5,884 nt of DNA from Bacteroidota bacterium (GTDB lineage: Bacteria; Bacteroidota; Bacteroidia; Bacteroidales; B39-G9). Each line of letters starts with the position of its first letter. Position 1 is the first letter of the stretch. Made by a program: the position numbers and the translations under genes. This document shows positions 1 to 5,823 of this stretch, piece by piece. The stretch covers positions 1-5,884 of the forward strand of contig QMPG01000214.1 of the NCBI GenBank assembly GCA_003648455.1. The letters run 5' to 3'. The notes beneath the pieces are model-generated. The model made no database searches, was not told where the DNA came from, and worked only from the letters and a program-made list of their open reading frames with translations.

Positions 1-26
1 GTTAGATATTATTCAAAACAAATACA

Positions 27-488
27 ATGGCAAACACATATACACAAATAAATATTCATGCAATTTTTTCGGTTAAAGGACGAGAAAATCTATTAACTAA
101 TAATTTTAGAAACGAGTTATTCAAATACATTTCAGGAATTTTGAAAAATAATAAACAATTCTCATTAGCTGTAAATGGTTATAAAGATCATGTTCACATT
201 TTTTTTGAATTACACCCAACAACTTCTTTATCAGATATTCTTAGGATTGTGAAAACAAATTCATCAAAATGGATAAACGAAAAACATTTTGTAAAAGGAA
301 AATTTTCATGGCAAGAAGGTTATGGTGCATTTTCGTATTCACGTTCGCAAAGAAACAATGTTATAAAATATATTATTAAACAAGAGGAGCATCATAAAGT
401 AAGAACTTTCAAAGAAGAATATTTGGATTTATTGCAAAAATTTGAAATAAAATTTGATAATCATTATGTGTTTGAGTTTTATGACTAA
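27..488 (+). CDS. tnpA: IS200-type Y1 (HUH) transposase
   Basis: This 153-residue protein matches the usual length of single-domain IS200/IS605 TnpA transposases, which cut and join single-stranded DNA through a 5'-phosphotyrosine and recognise hairpins at the element ends. The HUH metal-binding pair is visible as H55-V-H57 in KDHVHIFFEL. The likely nucleophile is Y115 in IKYIIKQEEHH, followed by Q119, which would complete the metal site. The segment WQEGYGAFSYS (about 95-105) is also typical of the family. The ATG at 27 is the only sensible start and leaves the N-terminal strand (TYTQINIHAIFS) intact. No TnpB or IscB partner is present. A hairpin follows the stop by 6 bases, and REP-like repeats continue up to cas3, so this may be an IS200 copy or a domesticated REP-associated transposase. 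The reading frame is intact with all motifs, so it is probably functional. Family assignment is secure; the IS boundaries are not. Confidence 0.93.
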   Translation: MANTYTQINIHAIFSVKGRENLLTNNFRNELFKYISGILKNNKQFSLAVNGYKDHVHIFFELHPTTSLSDILRIVKTNSSKWINEKHFVKGKFSWQEGYGAFSYSRSQRNNVIKYIIKQEEHHKVRTFKEEYLDLLQKFEIKFDNHYVFEFYD

Positions 489-494
489 TAATTT

Positions 495-512
495 CGCACC
501 TACGGTGCTTTT
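495..512 (+). repeat. REP-like hairpin, copy 1 (also terminator-like)
   Basis: GCACC-TAC-GGTGC (496-508) forms a perfect 5-bp stem with a 3-base loop, preceded by C and followed by TTTT. The 18-base block recurs at 543-560 with one change in the loop. It begins six bases after the transposase stop, so it could be the end hairpin of the element. The stem plus T-run could also act as a weak intrinsic terminator for the transposase gene. The stem is short, so terminator activity is uncertain. Confidence 0.75.
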
Positions 513-531
513 GTAATGTATCTATTTTTTT

Positions 532-540
532 TACCATAAT
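532..540 (-). repeat. Inverted copy of the ATTATGGTA box
   Basis: TACCATAAT here is the reverse complement of ATTATGGTA at 602-610 and 654-662. On the minus strand the box is followed, after an AT-rich spacer, by the 495-512 hairpin. On the plus strand the copy at 654-662 is likewise followed by the 691-710 hairpin. This shared order suggests that the blocks are units of one repeat family lying in opposite orientations. Confidence 0.6.
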
Positions 541-542
541 AC

Positions 543-560
543 CGCACCTATGGTGCTTTT
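543..560 (+). repeat. REP-like hairpin, copy 2
   Basis: GCACC-TAT-GGTGC (544-556) is a perfect 5-bp stem followed by TTTT. The block is identical to that at 495-512 except for the last loop base (C to T). Keeping both stem arms and the flanking C and T-run points to a copied element rather than chance. It lies two bases after the inverted ATTATGGTA box. Confidence 0.75.
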
Positions 561-589
561 CATTAATAAAAATTATTGTAAAAAAAAAT

Positions 590-610
590 CATCGGTTCGT
601 AATTATGGTA
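590..610 (+). repeat. 21-bp direct repeat, copy 1
   Basis: A 21-base block starting CATCGGTTCG and ending ATTATGGTA is repeated without mismatch at 642-662, a period of 52 bp. Its last nine bases are the ATTATGGTA box found inverted at 532-540. It is followed by an AT-rich segment ending in AAAAGAGAA, and no hairpin core follows before the second copy, so it may be a partial unit. Confidence 0.85.
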
Positions 611-641
611 TAAATAAATTACAAAAATTATAAAAGAGAAC

Positions 642-662
642 CATCGGTTCGTAATTATGGTA
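642..662 (+). repeat. 21-bp direct repeat, copy 2
   Basis: This is the second perfect copy of the block at 590-610. Unlike the first, it is followed about 30 bases later by a hairpin core (691-710), so 642-710 looks like the most complete plus-strand unit: ATTATGGTA box, AT-rich spacer, then hairpin. It ends 59 bases before the cas3 start, so any cas3 leader transcribed from further upstream would contain it. Confidence 0.85.
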
Positions 663-690
663 GAAATTAAAAACAAAGGAACAAAATAGA

Positions 691-710
691 GTGTCGTAGG
701 CACGATAGTA
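691..710 (+). repeat. REP-like hairpin, diverged copy 3
   Basis: TCGT-AGGC-ACGA (694-705) gives a 4-bp stem. An alternative pairing is GTG (691-693) with CAC (701-703). The core CGTAGG followed closely by CG resembles the minus-strand reading of the hairpin at 495-512 (GCACCGTAGGTGCG), which supports a common origin. It lies 11 bases before the cas3 start codon, so in mRNA it could influence ribosome access. That effect is inference only. Confidence 0.55.
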
Positions 711-721
711 AATTAATCTCT

Positions 722-2968
722 ATGAAAATATTAGCTAAATCAACCCCAGAATTAACATTGCAAGAACATATTAATGATGCATTATTGATTGTTGATGTTT
801 TAAAAGAATCTTTTACAAATATAGCTTCACTTGTTAATGAAGACCATTTCTGGCAACTTTTACGATTGAGTGTTATTTTCCACGATTTAGGAAAATCACA
901 TAAAGATTTTCAGAATGTCTTACGTGGGAAATCACACACATGGAATTTTCAGAGACACGAATTATTTTCACTTCCTTTTGTTGAAGGATTAAATATTAAA
1001 AACAAAGAATTAATATATTATGTTGTTGCGGGACATCATAAAGATTATGAAACATTAATTAAAAAACTTAGTGAATATGGAGAAGAAGATAATTTAGGAT
1101 TAAATTTGGATGGTATTGAAAAAGTTCCAACTTTTGAAGCAGTTTTTAAACAGAATGTTCCTATTAATGATGTTTTATCTCTTTTAAAAGAATTTGATAT
1201 TAATTTATTTAAAGTTCCCATTCACAATCCAAAAAAAACACTTCAACAATTTGTCAGAAACAGATTGATTAATTTTCAAGAATTAATTGAACTACTATTA
1301 CTTGCAGGTGCATTTAAACAGTGCGACCACTTAGCTTCGGCAGGAATTAAACAAATAAAAAATTTAGAGATAAAAGATTTTAATTATTTATATCAATCAA
1401 ATTTTGAATTATATAGTCATCAGAAAAAATCTGCAAAGATTATTGGAAATACTATTTTGACAGCACCAACAGGGTCGGGAAAAACCGAATCTTCTTTGCT
1501 TTGGCTTCAAAATCAAATTAAAACTACAGGAAAGGGGCGAGTTTTTTACATTTTACCTTTTACTGCATCTATCAATGCAATGTTTGAAAGATTGGAAAAA
1601 AATATTCCTGAAAAAATTGGATTAATACATGGGAAATTATCTGCATTTATTGAAAATAAATTTGAAGATGATGATTTGGTTGATGAGCAAAAAAAGGCTG
1701 AAATAAAAGAGCAGTTTAAAAATTTAGTAATGCCGTTAAAAGTGGTAACCCCTTTTCAGTTGTTAAAAAATATTTTTGCACTTAAAGGTTTTGAAAAAGG
1801 AATATTTGAATGGGCAGGTGGCTATTTCATATTTGACGAAATTCATGCTTATAATCCCAAAGTATTTGCACAAATAATTGTATTGTTAAAATTTGCAACA
1901 ACATATCTTAACGTAAAAACTTTCATAATGACAGCAACATTACCAAATTTTTTACGGAAAGAATTAGAAAAAGCTATTGGCAATTTTAATACAATCAAGA
2001 CAAATTCAGAATTGTATGACAATTTCACGCGACACAAGATTGTTGTAAAACAAGGGAGATTAGATGAAAATCTGAACTTAATTCAAAATGCCTTAAATCA
2101 AAATAAAAAAGTTTTAGTTGTTTGTAATACAGTAAAACAAGCACAAACAGTTTACAGAAGTTTAAAAAGTAACAATAAAATATTGATACATGGTTCTTTT
2201 AATGCCAATGACAGAAATAATAAAGAAAAACAACTTTTTGGTGAAGAAGTAAAACTTTTGGTTGGAACTCAGGCGATAGAAGTAAGTTTAGATATTGATT
2301 ATGATGTTATTTTCACAGAACCTGCACCACTTGATGCACTTATTCAACGATTTGGACGTGTTAATCGAAAACGTGAAAAAGGAATAAGTGAATGTATTGT
2401 TTTTGAAGGACGGAATAAATCTGATAAATTCATTTACAAAAATGAAGACATAATTAAGAGAACTATTCATATCTTGAAAGAAAAGGAGAAATTTAATTCA
2501 GGAGAAATAATGGAAGCAGAGCTTCAAAATATGATTGATTTCGTTTATCCTAATTGGGATAAATCAGATAAAGAGAATTTTGACAAAATATTTACTTTAT
2601 TAAATGGGTTTATTGAAAGGGACTTAAAACCATTTATTTATAACAAAAAACAAGAAGAGGATTTTTACAAGCAATTTGATGGCATTAAAGTGCTTCCTGT
2701 TAAATTTTTATCGCAATATCAAAAATATTTGGATGAAAATAAATTTGTAAAAGCGGAAAGCCTAAAAGTACAAATAAGCGAAAAAAGATTCTATGCACTA
2801 AGTTATAATCAAGCCATTGAAGAAGTAAGAGATGTGTTTGAGAGTTTGAAAACACATAAGATTAAAGAACAAAAAGTTTTTGTAATATCAAAAAAATATG
2901 ATTCGGAATTTGGATTACTACTTGATGAAGACGAAGTATGTAAATTTGATGAATCTCAAAATTTATAA
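722..2968 (+). CDS. cas3: CRISPR-associated Cas3, HD nuclease-helicase
   Basis: Cas3 is recruited by the type I Cascade-crRNA complex to target DNA, which it unwinds and degrades in the cytoplasm. This 748-residue protein has the standard order. An N-terminal HD nuclease domain (about 1-215) shows H16, H54-D55 in FHDLGK, H79, H105-H106 in GHHKD, and D202 in CDHLAS. A superfamily 2 helicase follows: Walker A APTGSGKT (248-255), motif II DEIH (372-375), motif III TAT (404-406), motif V GTQAIEVSLDID (515-526) and motif VI QRFGRVNR (542-549). The C-terminal part ends in YDSEFGLLLDED, a Cas3-like tail. No catalytic residue is missing, so it should be active. The ATG at 722 retains the helix carrying the first HD histidine. 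The gene has no cas neighbour on its 5' side: 233 bp of REP-like repeats separate it from a transposase. Its last 20 bases overlap the start of a broken gene. Type I-B is likely given cas4 downstream, but the subtype cannot be proved here. Confidence 0.97.
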   Translation: MKILAKSTPELTLQEHINDALLIVDVLKESFTNIASLVNEDHFWQLLRLSVIFHDLGKSHKDFQNVLRGKSHTWNFQRHELFSLPFVEGLNIKNKELIYYVVAGHHKDYETLIKKLSEYGEEDNLGLNLDGIEKVPTFEAVFKQNVPINDVLSLLKEFDINLFKVPIHNPKKTLQQFVRNRLINFQELIELLLLAGAFKQCDHLASAGIKQIKNLEIKDFNYLYQSNFELYSHQKKSAKIIGNTILTAPTGSGKTESSLLWLQNQIKTTGKGRVFYILPFTASINAMFERLEKNIPEKIGLIHGKLSAFIENKFEDDDLVDEQKKAEIKEQFKNLVMPLKVVTPFQLLKNIFALKGFEKGIFEWAGGYFIFDEIHAYNPKVFAQIIVLLKFATTYLNVKTFIMTATLPNFLRKELEKAIGNFNTIKTNSELYDNFTRHKIVVKQGRLDENLNLIQNALNQNKKVLVVCNTVKQAQTVYRSLKSNNKILIHGSFNANDRNNKEKQLFGEEVKLLVGTQAIEVSLDIDYDVIFTEPAPLDALIQRFGRVNRKREKGISECIVFEGRNKSDKFIYKNEDIIKRTIHILKEKEKFNSGEIMEAELQNMIDFVYPNWDKSDKENFDKIFTLLNGFIERDLKPFIYNKKQEEDFYKQFDGIKVLPVKFLSQYQKYLDENKFVKAESLKVQISEKRFYALSYNQAIEEVRDVFESLKTHKIKEQKVFVISKKYDSEFGLLLDEDEVCKFDESQNL

Positions 2969-3455
2969 TTATAACAAAATAGGACAATTTCATTTGATAG
3001 ATAAAGGAATATTTGGGGAAGAAATTCAATATTATGTATCAAAAAATAGTGAAGATGAATCATTTAAATTATTAAATGATTCCATTGATGAATTAAGTAT
3101 TATTTTAGGTTCTTATAAAAAAGATTGGGATGTTATAAAAATAAAAAAGAACAGGATAAAAACATTGAGAAAAAAGATGTCCGAAAATATTGTTCAAATA
3201 AGGCTTAAAAAAATCAGATAAAACCAATTTATACTAATATTACAAAAGATGGTGAACTTTTTGAGATAGCATTTTCTTCTTATTCGTTTTCAGAAGGTGT
3301 CGATTTAAAAGGGCAAAATATTTTATTGTAAGGTTTACAATTCAACACACCATATCAGCAATTTGCTATGGTAAACAATACCAAAAGGTAATCTTATAAA
3401 TCCTGAACTATGGAAAAACAATTTACTAAATTATTATAGTTATGAAAAAGATTAA
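2949..3455 (+). pseudogene. Broken gene with Rad3/DinG-like helicase tail
   Basis: Three consecutive segments read as one protein only after frame changes. The first (ATG 2949 to TAA 3219-3221) gives about 90 residues including KGIFGEEIQYYVSKN and SYKKDWDVIKIKK. The second (3221-3391) is shifted and reads KPIYTNITKDGELFEIAF, SFSEGVDLKGQNILL, a stop at 3329-3331, then GLQFNTPYQQFAMVN. The third (3387-3455) returns to the first frame: GNLINPELWKNNLLNYYSYE. Adding one A to the A7 run at 3207-3213 and removing one from the AAAA at 3383-3386 joins all three, leaving one nonsense codon. SFSEGVDLKG resembles the F-W-E-G-V-D helicase motif of Rad3/DinG (XPD-like) enzymes, and GLQFNTP their following strand and loop. 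No Walker A or DEAH box is present, so even the repaired frame would be an N-terminally truncated fragment. It overlaps the end of cas3 by 20 bases and the next start by 14. The family call is tentative; that the gene is broken is well supported. Confidence 0.6.
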
Positions 3456-3972
3456 CATTTTAGACCAAATTACTGCAGAAGATGCATTTGTAATACTAAA
3501 AATTATTGTAAAAGAGGACAAACAGATAGAGAAAAAAATTGAGCAGATAGCAAAAAAATATTTGAGTGAAATAGATTTAGATAGTATTGCCGAAGAAGTT
3601 TATTCTGACTTAAACTTTCTTGATGTTGAAGAATTATGGGATAGTTCGGGAAGCACACGATTTGGTTACATTGACCCCAGTGAAAGAGCATGGGAAATGT
3701 TTGTAGAAGCATTAGAATCATTTATTGATGAATTTAAAAAATACCGGAAGCTATCTATGTACAAAGAAGCCAAAATTTATTGTATGGGTATCCTGAAAGG
3801 AATTTACAGGTATGAAAAAGAATCAACTTCAGAATTTAAAGACTGGGCTGTTGATGCTCCTTGTGAATACTTTAGAAACATAAAAGATGAATGGGAAAAA
3901 GAGCAAAATAATACAAAAGATATAACAGAAATGAATGATTTTATTAAAATAAACTTTCCTGAGTGGTCTTAA
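3442..3972 (+). CDS. Conserved protein of unknown function, 176 aa
   Basis: I do not recognise a named function. The protein is acidic, predicted mostly helical and cytosolic, with no signal peptide or membrane segment. Two stretches look like family cores: ELWDSSGSTRFGYIDPSERAW (65-84), rich in G, W, Y and P, and YCMGILKGIYRYEKES (113-128) followed by EFKDWAVDAP (131-140). From memory, similar W-D-x-S-G-x-T-R-x-G-Y proteins occur widely as short hypotheticals, sometimes near SWIM zinc-finger genes; I could not verify this. The TAEDAFVILKIIVKED and EIDLDSIAEEVYSDL helices precede the core. The ATG at 3442 is chosen because it gives the full N-terminal helix. It lies inside the end of the upstream broken gene, a translational-overlap arrangement typical of operons. 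The next gene starts 29 bp after its stop, so the two are probably co-transcribed. It could be an accessory of the CRISPR locus or an unrelated passenger. Confidence 0.85.
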   Translation: MKKINILDQITAEDAFVILKIIVKEDKQIEKKIEQIAKKYLSEIDLDSIAEEVYSDLNFLDVEELWDSSGSTRFGYIDPSERAWEMFVEALESFIDEFKKYRKLSMYKEAKIYCMGILKGIYRYEKESTSEFKDWAVDAPCEYFRNIKDEWEKEQNNTKDITEMNDFIKINFPEWS

Positions 3973-4001
3973 TATAATGCCGTAAATTCTGTCAAAAAAT
4001 C

Positions 4002-5267
4002 ATGAAAAAATACTTAAATCAACTTATAGAAGATATGCATAAAGCAGCAGAAAACCTGCCTGCAAAACCATATTTAGAAATATCTGAAGATGAAGAATGT
4101 TTACGTGGTGTTATGGAATATGAATCAATAAAACCTAAACCTATGCAGGAATGGTTTGGTATTGACAAAGCTAATTTTCCACCTGCTGAAAAACTGTCAA
4201 AAGACGAATTAAAATTAATGGTTGGTGAAATTCTTAAACTATGGAATGCTTACAATTTTGATGCTGTTTTACCGGAAAATCTTCCTGATGATATTGCGTA
4301 TAAAGTGCTTGTTGATAACTTTGACAAACCTGTAGAATGGATAAGTGAAGGAACTGTTGGTATTGAATTTTGTGATTACGATGAAGACAACTGTCCTTTT
4401 CCCGGCTATTGCAACTTATGTAAAGAATTTTCTGAAGAAAATATAACTGATAATAAGAATGATTTTGACAATAATCAGGAAGATATACTTCCGTCAAAAA
4501 AAGAAATTGAAGAATTTATAGTTAATCAAAAAAAGGAAAATATAAAAAATATTATTGAAAATCATAAGATAAACAAAAACAATATTCCCGGTATTTACAA
4601 CTATTGTGACAGATGGTGCGAGCACTGTCCCTTTACCTCACGATGTACAAATTACTCGCTTGGTAAGGAATTACAGTTAGAAAACAATGACATATCAAAT
4701 AAAGAATTCTGGGAAAATATGTCTGCTTTGTCAAAAGCTACTTTTGAACTTATTACAGAATCCGCACAAAAACATGGCATGAATTTGAATGAAGAAACTG
4801 ATGAATTTATTATTGACATAAAACAAAAAGAGCACCCTTTATATAAATCAGCTGATGAATATGCAGAAAATACACATAATTGGCTTAAAAAAAATTCTTT
4901 ACTTATTGAAAAAACGGTAAGTCAAATGACCGGGAATAATAAAAAAAATATTGTTACACTGCATGATGCAATAGAAATAATACAATGGTATTGTTTTTTT
5001 ATTCCTGTTAAATTGAGCAGGGCTTTATTAGACTATGACGCAGATGCACAGGATACTGAAATGGCATACGACAACAATGGATCTGCAAAAATTGCACTTA
5101 TTGCCGTTGACAGGTCTATTCAGGCTATTTCTGTATTAATTGCAAAATTAGAAAAAGAACAAGATGAACTGCTTAATCTTTTAAGTACACTTTTCAAAAT
5201 CAAAAAATTAACTGAAAAAACATTTCCGAATGCAAGAAGTTTTGTTCGTCCCGGATTTGATGAATGA
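4002..5267 (+). CDS. Unknown protein with two Cys4 clusters, probable fusion
   Basis: No function is recognised. The 421 residues appear to form two regions joined by a polar, Asn/Asp-rich linker (about 144-163). The N-terminal region (1-143) holds PMQEWFGIDKANFPP (47-61) and a cysteine set C124-x6-C131-x5-C137-x2-C140. The C-terminal region (about 165-421) starts its core with GIYNYCDRWCEHCPFTSRC, giving C202-x3-C206-x2-C209-x5-C215, continues with helices, and ends in FPNARSFVRPGFDE. Both halves resemble, from memory, separate conserved hypothetical proteins of Bacteroidetes, which is why I call it a fusion. Each cluster contains CPF-x3-C, and each has four cysteines at spacings suited to zinc or an Fe-S cluster; which one is unknown. 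There is no signal peptide or membrane segment, so it should be cytosolic. It starts 29 bp after the preceding gene and stops 17 bp before cas4, implying one transcription unit. No clear ribosome binding site precedes the ATG, as is common in this phylum. Confidence 0.88.
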   Translation: MKKYLNQLIEDMHKAAENLPAKPYLEISEDEECLRGVMEYESIKPKPMQEWFGIDKANFPPAEKLSKDELKLMVGEILKLWNAYNFDAVLPENLPDDIAYKVLVDNFDKPVEWISEGTVGIEFCDYDEDNCPFPGYCNLCKEFSEENITDNKNDFDNNQEDILPSKKEIEEFIVNQKKENIKNIIENHKINKNNIPGIYNYCDRWCEHCPFTSRCTNYSLGKELQLENNDISNKEFWENMSALSKATFELITESAQKHGMNLNEETDEFIIDIKQKEHPLYKSADEYAENTHNWLKKNSLLIEKTVSQMTGNNKKNIVTLHDAIEIIQWYCFFIPVKLSRALLDYDADAQDTEMAYDNNGSAKIALIAVDRSIQAISVLIAKLEKEQDELLNLLSTLFKIKKLTEKTFPNARSFVRPGFDE

Positions 5268-5284
5268 AACAAAAAATATAAAAT

Positions 5285-5788
5285 ATGAATATCACAGGAA
5301 CACATTTTAATTATTTTATGATCTGCCATCGTAAACTATGGCTTTTTTCAAACGGCATTCAAATGGAACACACATCTGATGCTGTATATGAAGGTAAACT
5401 AATTCACGAAAATTCATATCAGCAACGCAGCGAAAAATATGAAGAAGTACAAATTGGCAGTATAAAAGTAGATTTTTATGATGCTAAAAATAAAGTTATA
5501 CACGAAATAAAAAAATCTGACAAAATAGATATTGCACACGAATGGCAACTCAAATATTATATTTATATTTTTGAAAAAGCCGGTATTGAAGGTGTATCAG
5601 GTATTTTGGAATATCCTAAATTACGAAAAACACACGAGATATATTTATCAGATATTGACCGTGAGCGTATTGTAGAAATAGAAAACGAAATATCCGAAAT
5701 AATAAATTCAGAAAATTGTCCACCGAAAATTGATAGTAATATTTGCAAAAGATGCAGTTATTATTATTTTTGTTGGGTTGATGAGTAA
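5285..5788 (+). CDS. cas4: CRISPR-associated Cas4, Fe-S RecB-like exonuclease
   Basis: Cas4 works with Cas1-Cas2 in spacer acquisition, trimming prespacer ends and helping to select PAM-containing fragments. The 167 residues are the usual size for the short type I Cas4. The Fe-S ligands are C14 (FMICHRKLW) and the C-terminal trio C154-x2-C157-x5-C163. The RecB-type nuclease residues are H41 in GKLIHE, D63 in IKVDFYD, the E74-I-K76 pair in HEIKKS, and the QLKYYIY motif starting at Q88. The phrase GILEYPKLRKT (106-116) is highly typical of Cas4 in I-B-like systems. All key residues are present, so it is probably active. The start at 5285 is 17 bp after the upstream stop and retains the N-terminal GTHFNYF strand with C14. 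In most such loci cas4 directly follows cas3 and precedes cas1. Here two unknown genes separate it from cas3, and cas1 does not follow within the 96 bp left in the window. Confidence 0.96.
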   Translation: MNITGTHFNYFMICHRKLWLFSNGIQMEHTSDAVYEGKLIHENSYQQRSEKYEEVQIGSIKVDFYDAKNKVIHEIKKSDKIDIAHEWQLKYYIYIFEKAGIEGVSGILEYPKLRKTHEIYLSDIDRERIVEIENEISEIINSENCPPKIDSNICKRCSYYYFCWVDE

Positions 5789-5796
5789 TAAATTAG

Positions 5797-5823
5797 ACAG
5801 GATTTACAAGATTAACAGGATAT
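5797..5823 (+). repeat. Imperfect 9-bp tandem repeat, three units
   Basis: ACAGGATTT, ACAAGATTA and ACAGGATAT follow one another directly, eight bases after the cas4 stop. ACAGGATTTACAGGATTAACAGGAT-like strings are, from memory, common dispersed intergenic sequences in Bacteroidetes and some other phyla, often as one arm of a longer inverted repeat. The opposite arm (ATCCTGT) is not seen in the remaining bases, so this is a single arm or a decayed copy. The rest of 5789-5884 is AT-rich and holds no gene I can support. Confidence 0.5.

Noticed and set aside
576..607. A Bacteroidetes-type promoter for cas3 (TTG at 576-578, TAATTATG at 600-607)
   Set aside because: The -7 box has one mismatch to TAnnTTTG, the spacing is 21 bases, and the candidate box lies inside the 21-bp repeat. 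In such AT-rich DNA this is too weak to call.
590..662. A two-repeat CRISPR array
   Set aside because: There are only two repeats, the repeat has no internal dyad typical of type I arrays, and its last nine bases recur inverted at 532-540 as part of a REP-like unit. A dispersed repeat explains it better.
27..721. A TnpA-TnpB (IS605) element with a guide RNA
   Set aside because: No TnpB or IscB reading frame is present on either strand in the window. The repeats are short hairpins, not an omega-RNA-like structure.
1849..2470. Antisense open frames of about 60 residues within cas3
   Set aside because: They lie wholly opposite conserved Cas3 helicase motifs, have unconvincing composition, and carry no start signals. 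They are shadows of the AT-rich coding strand.
2898..3221. A separate intact 107-residue gene starting inside cas3
   Set aside because: The first 17 codons are an out-of-frame reading of the Cas3 C-terminus. The plausible protein begins at 2949, and the stop at 3219-3221 results from a frame break, since coding-quality sequence continues in another frame.
3503..5748. Antisense open frames opposite the unknown genes and cas4
   Set aside because: Their translations are low-quality (runs of H, Q, S, F) and mirror the codon pattern of the real genes. No independent support was found.
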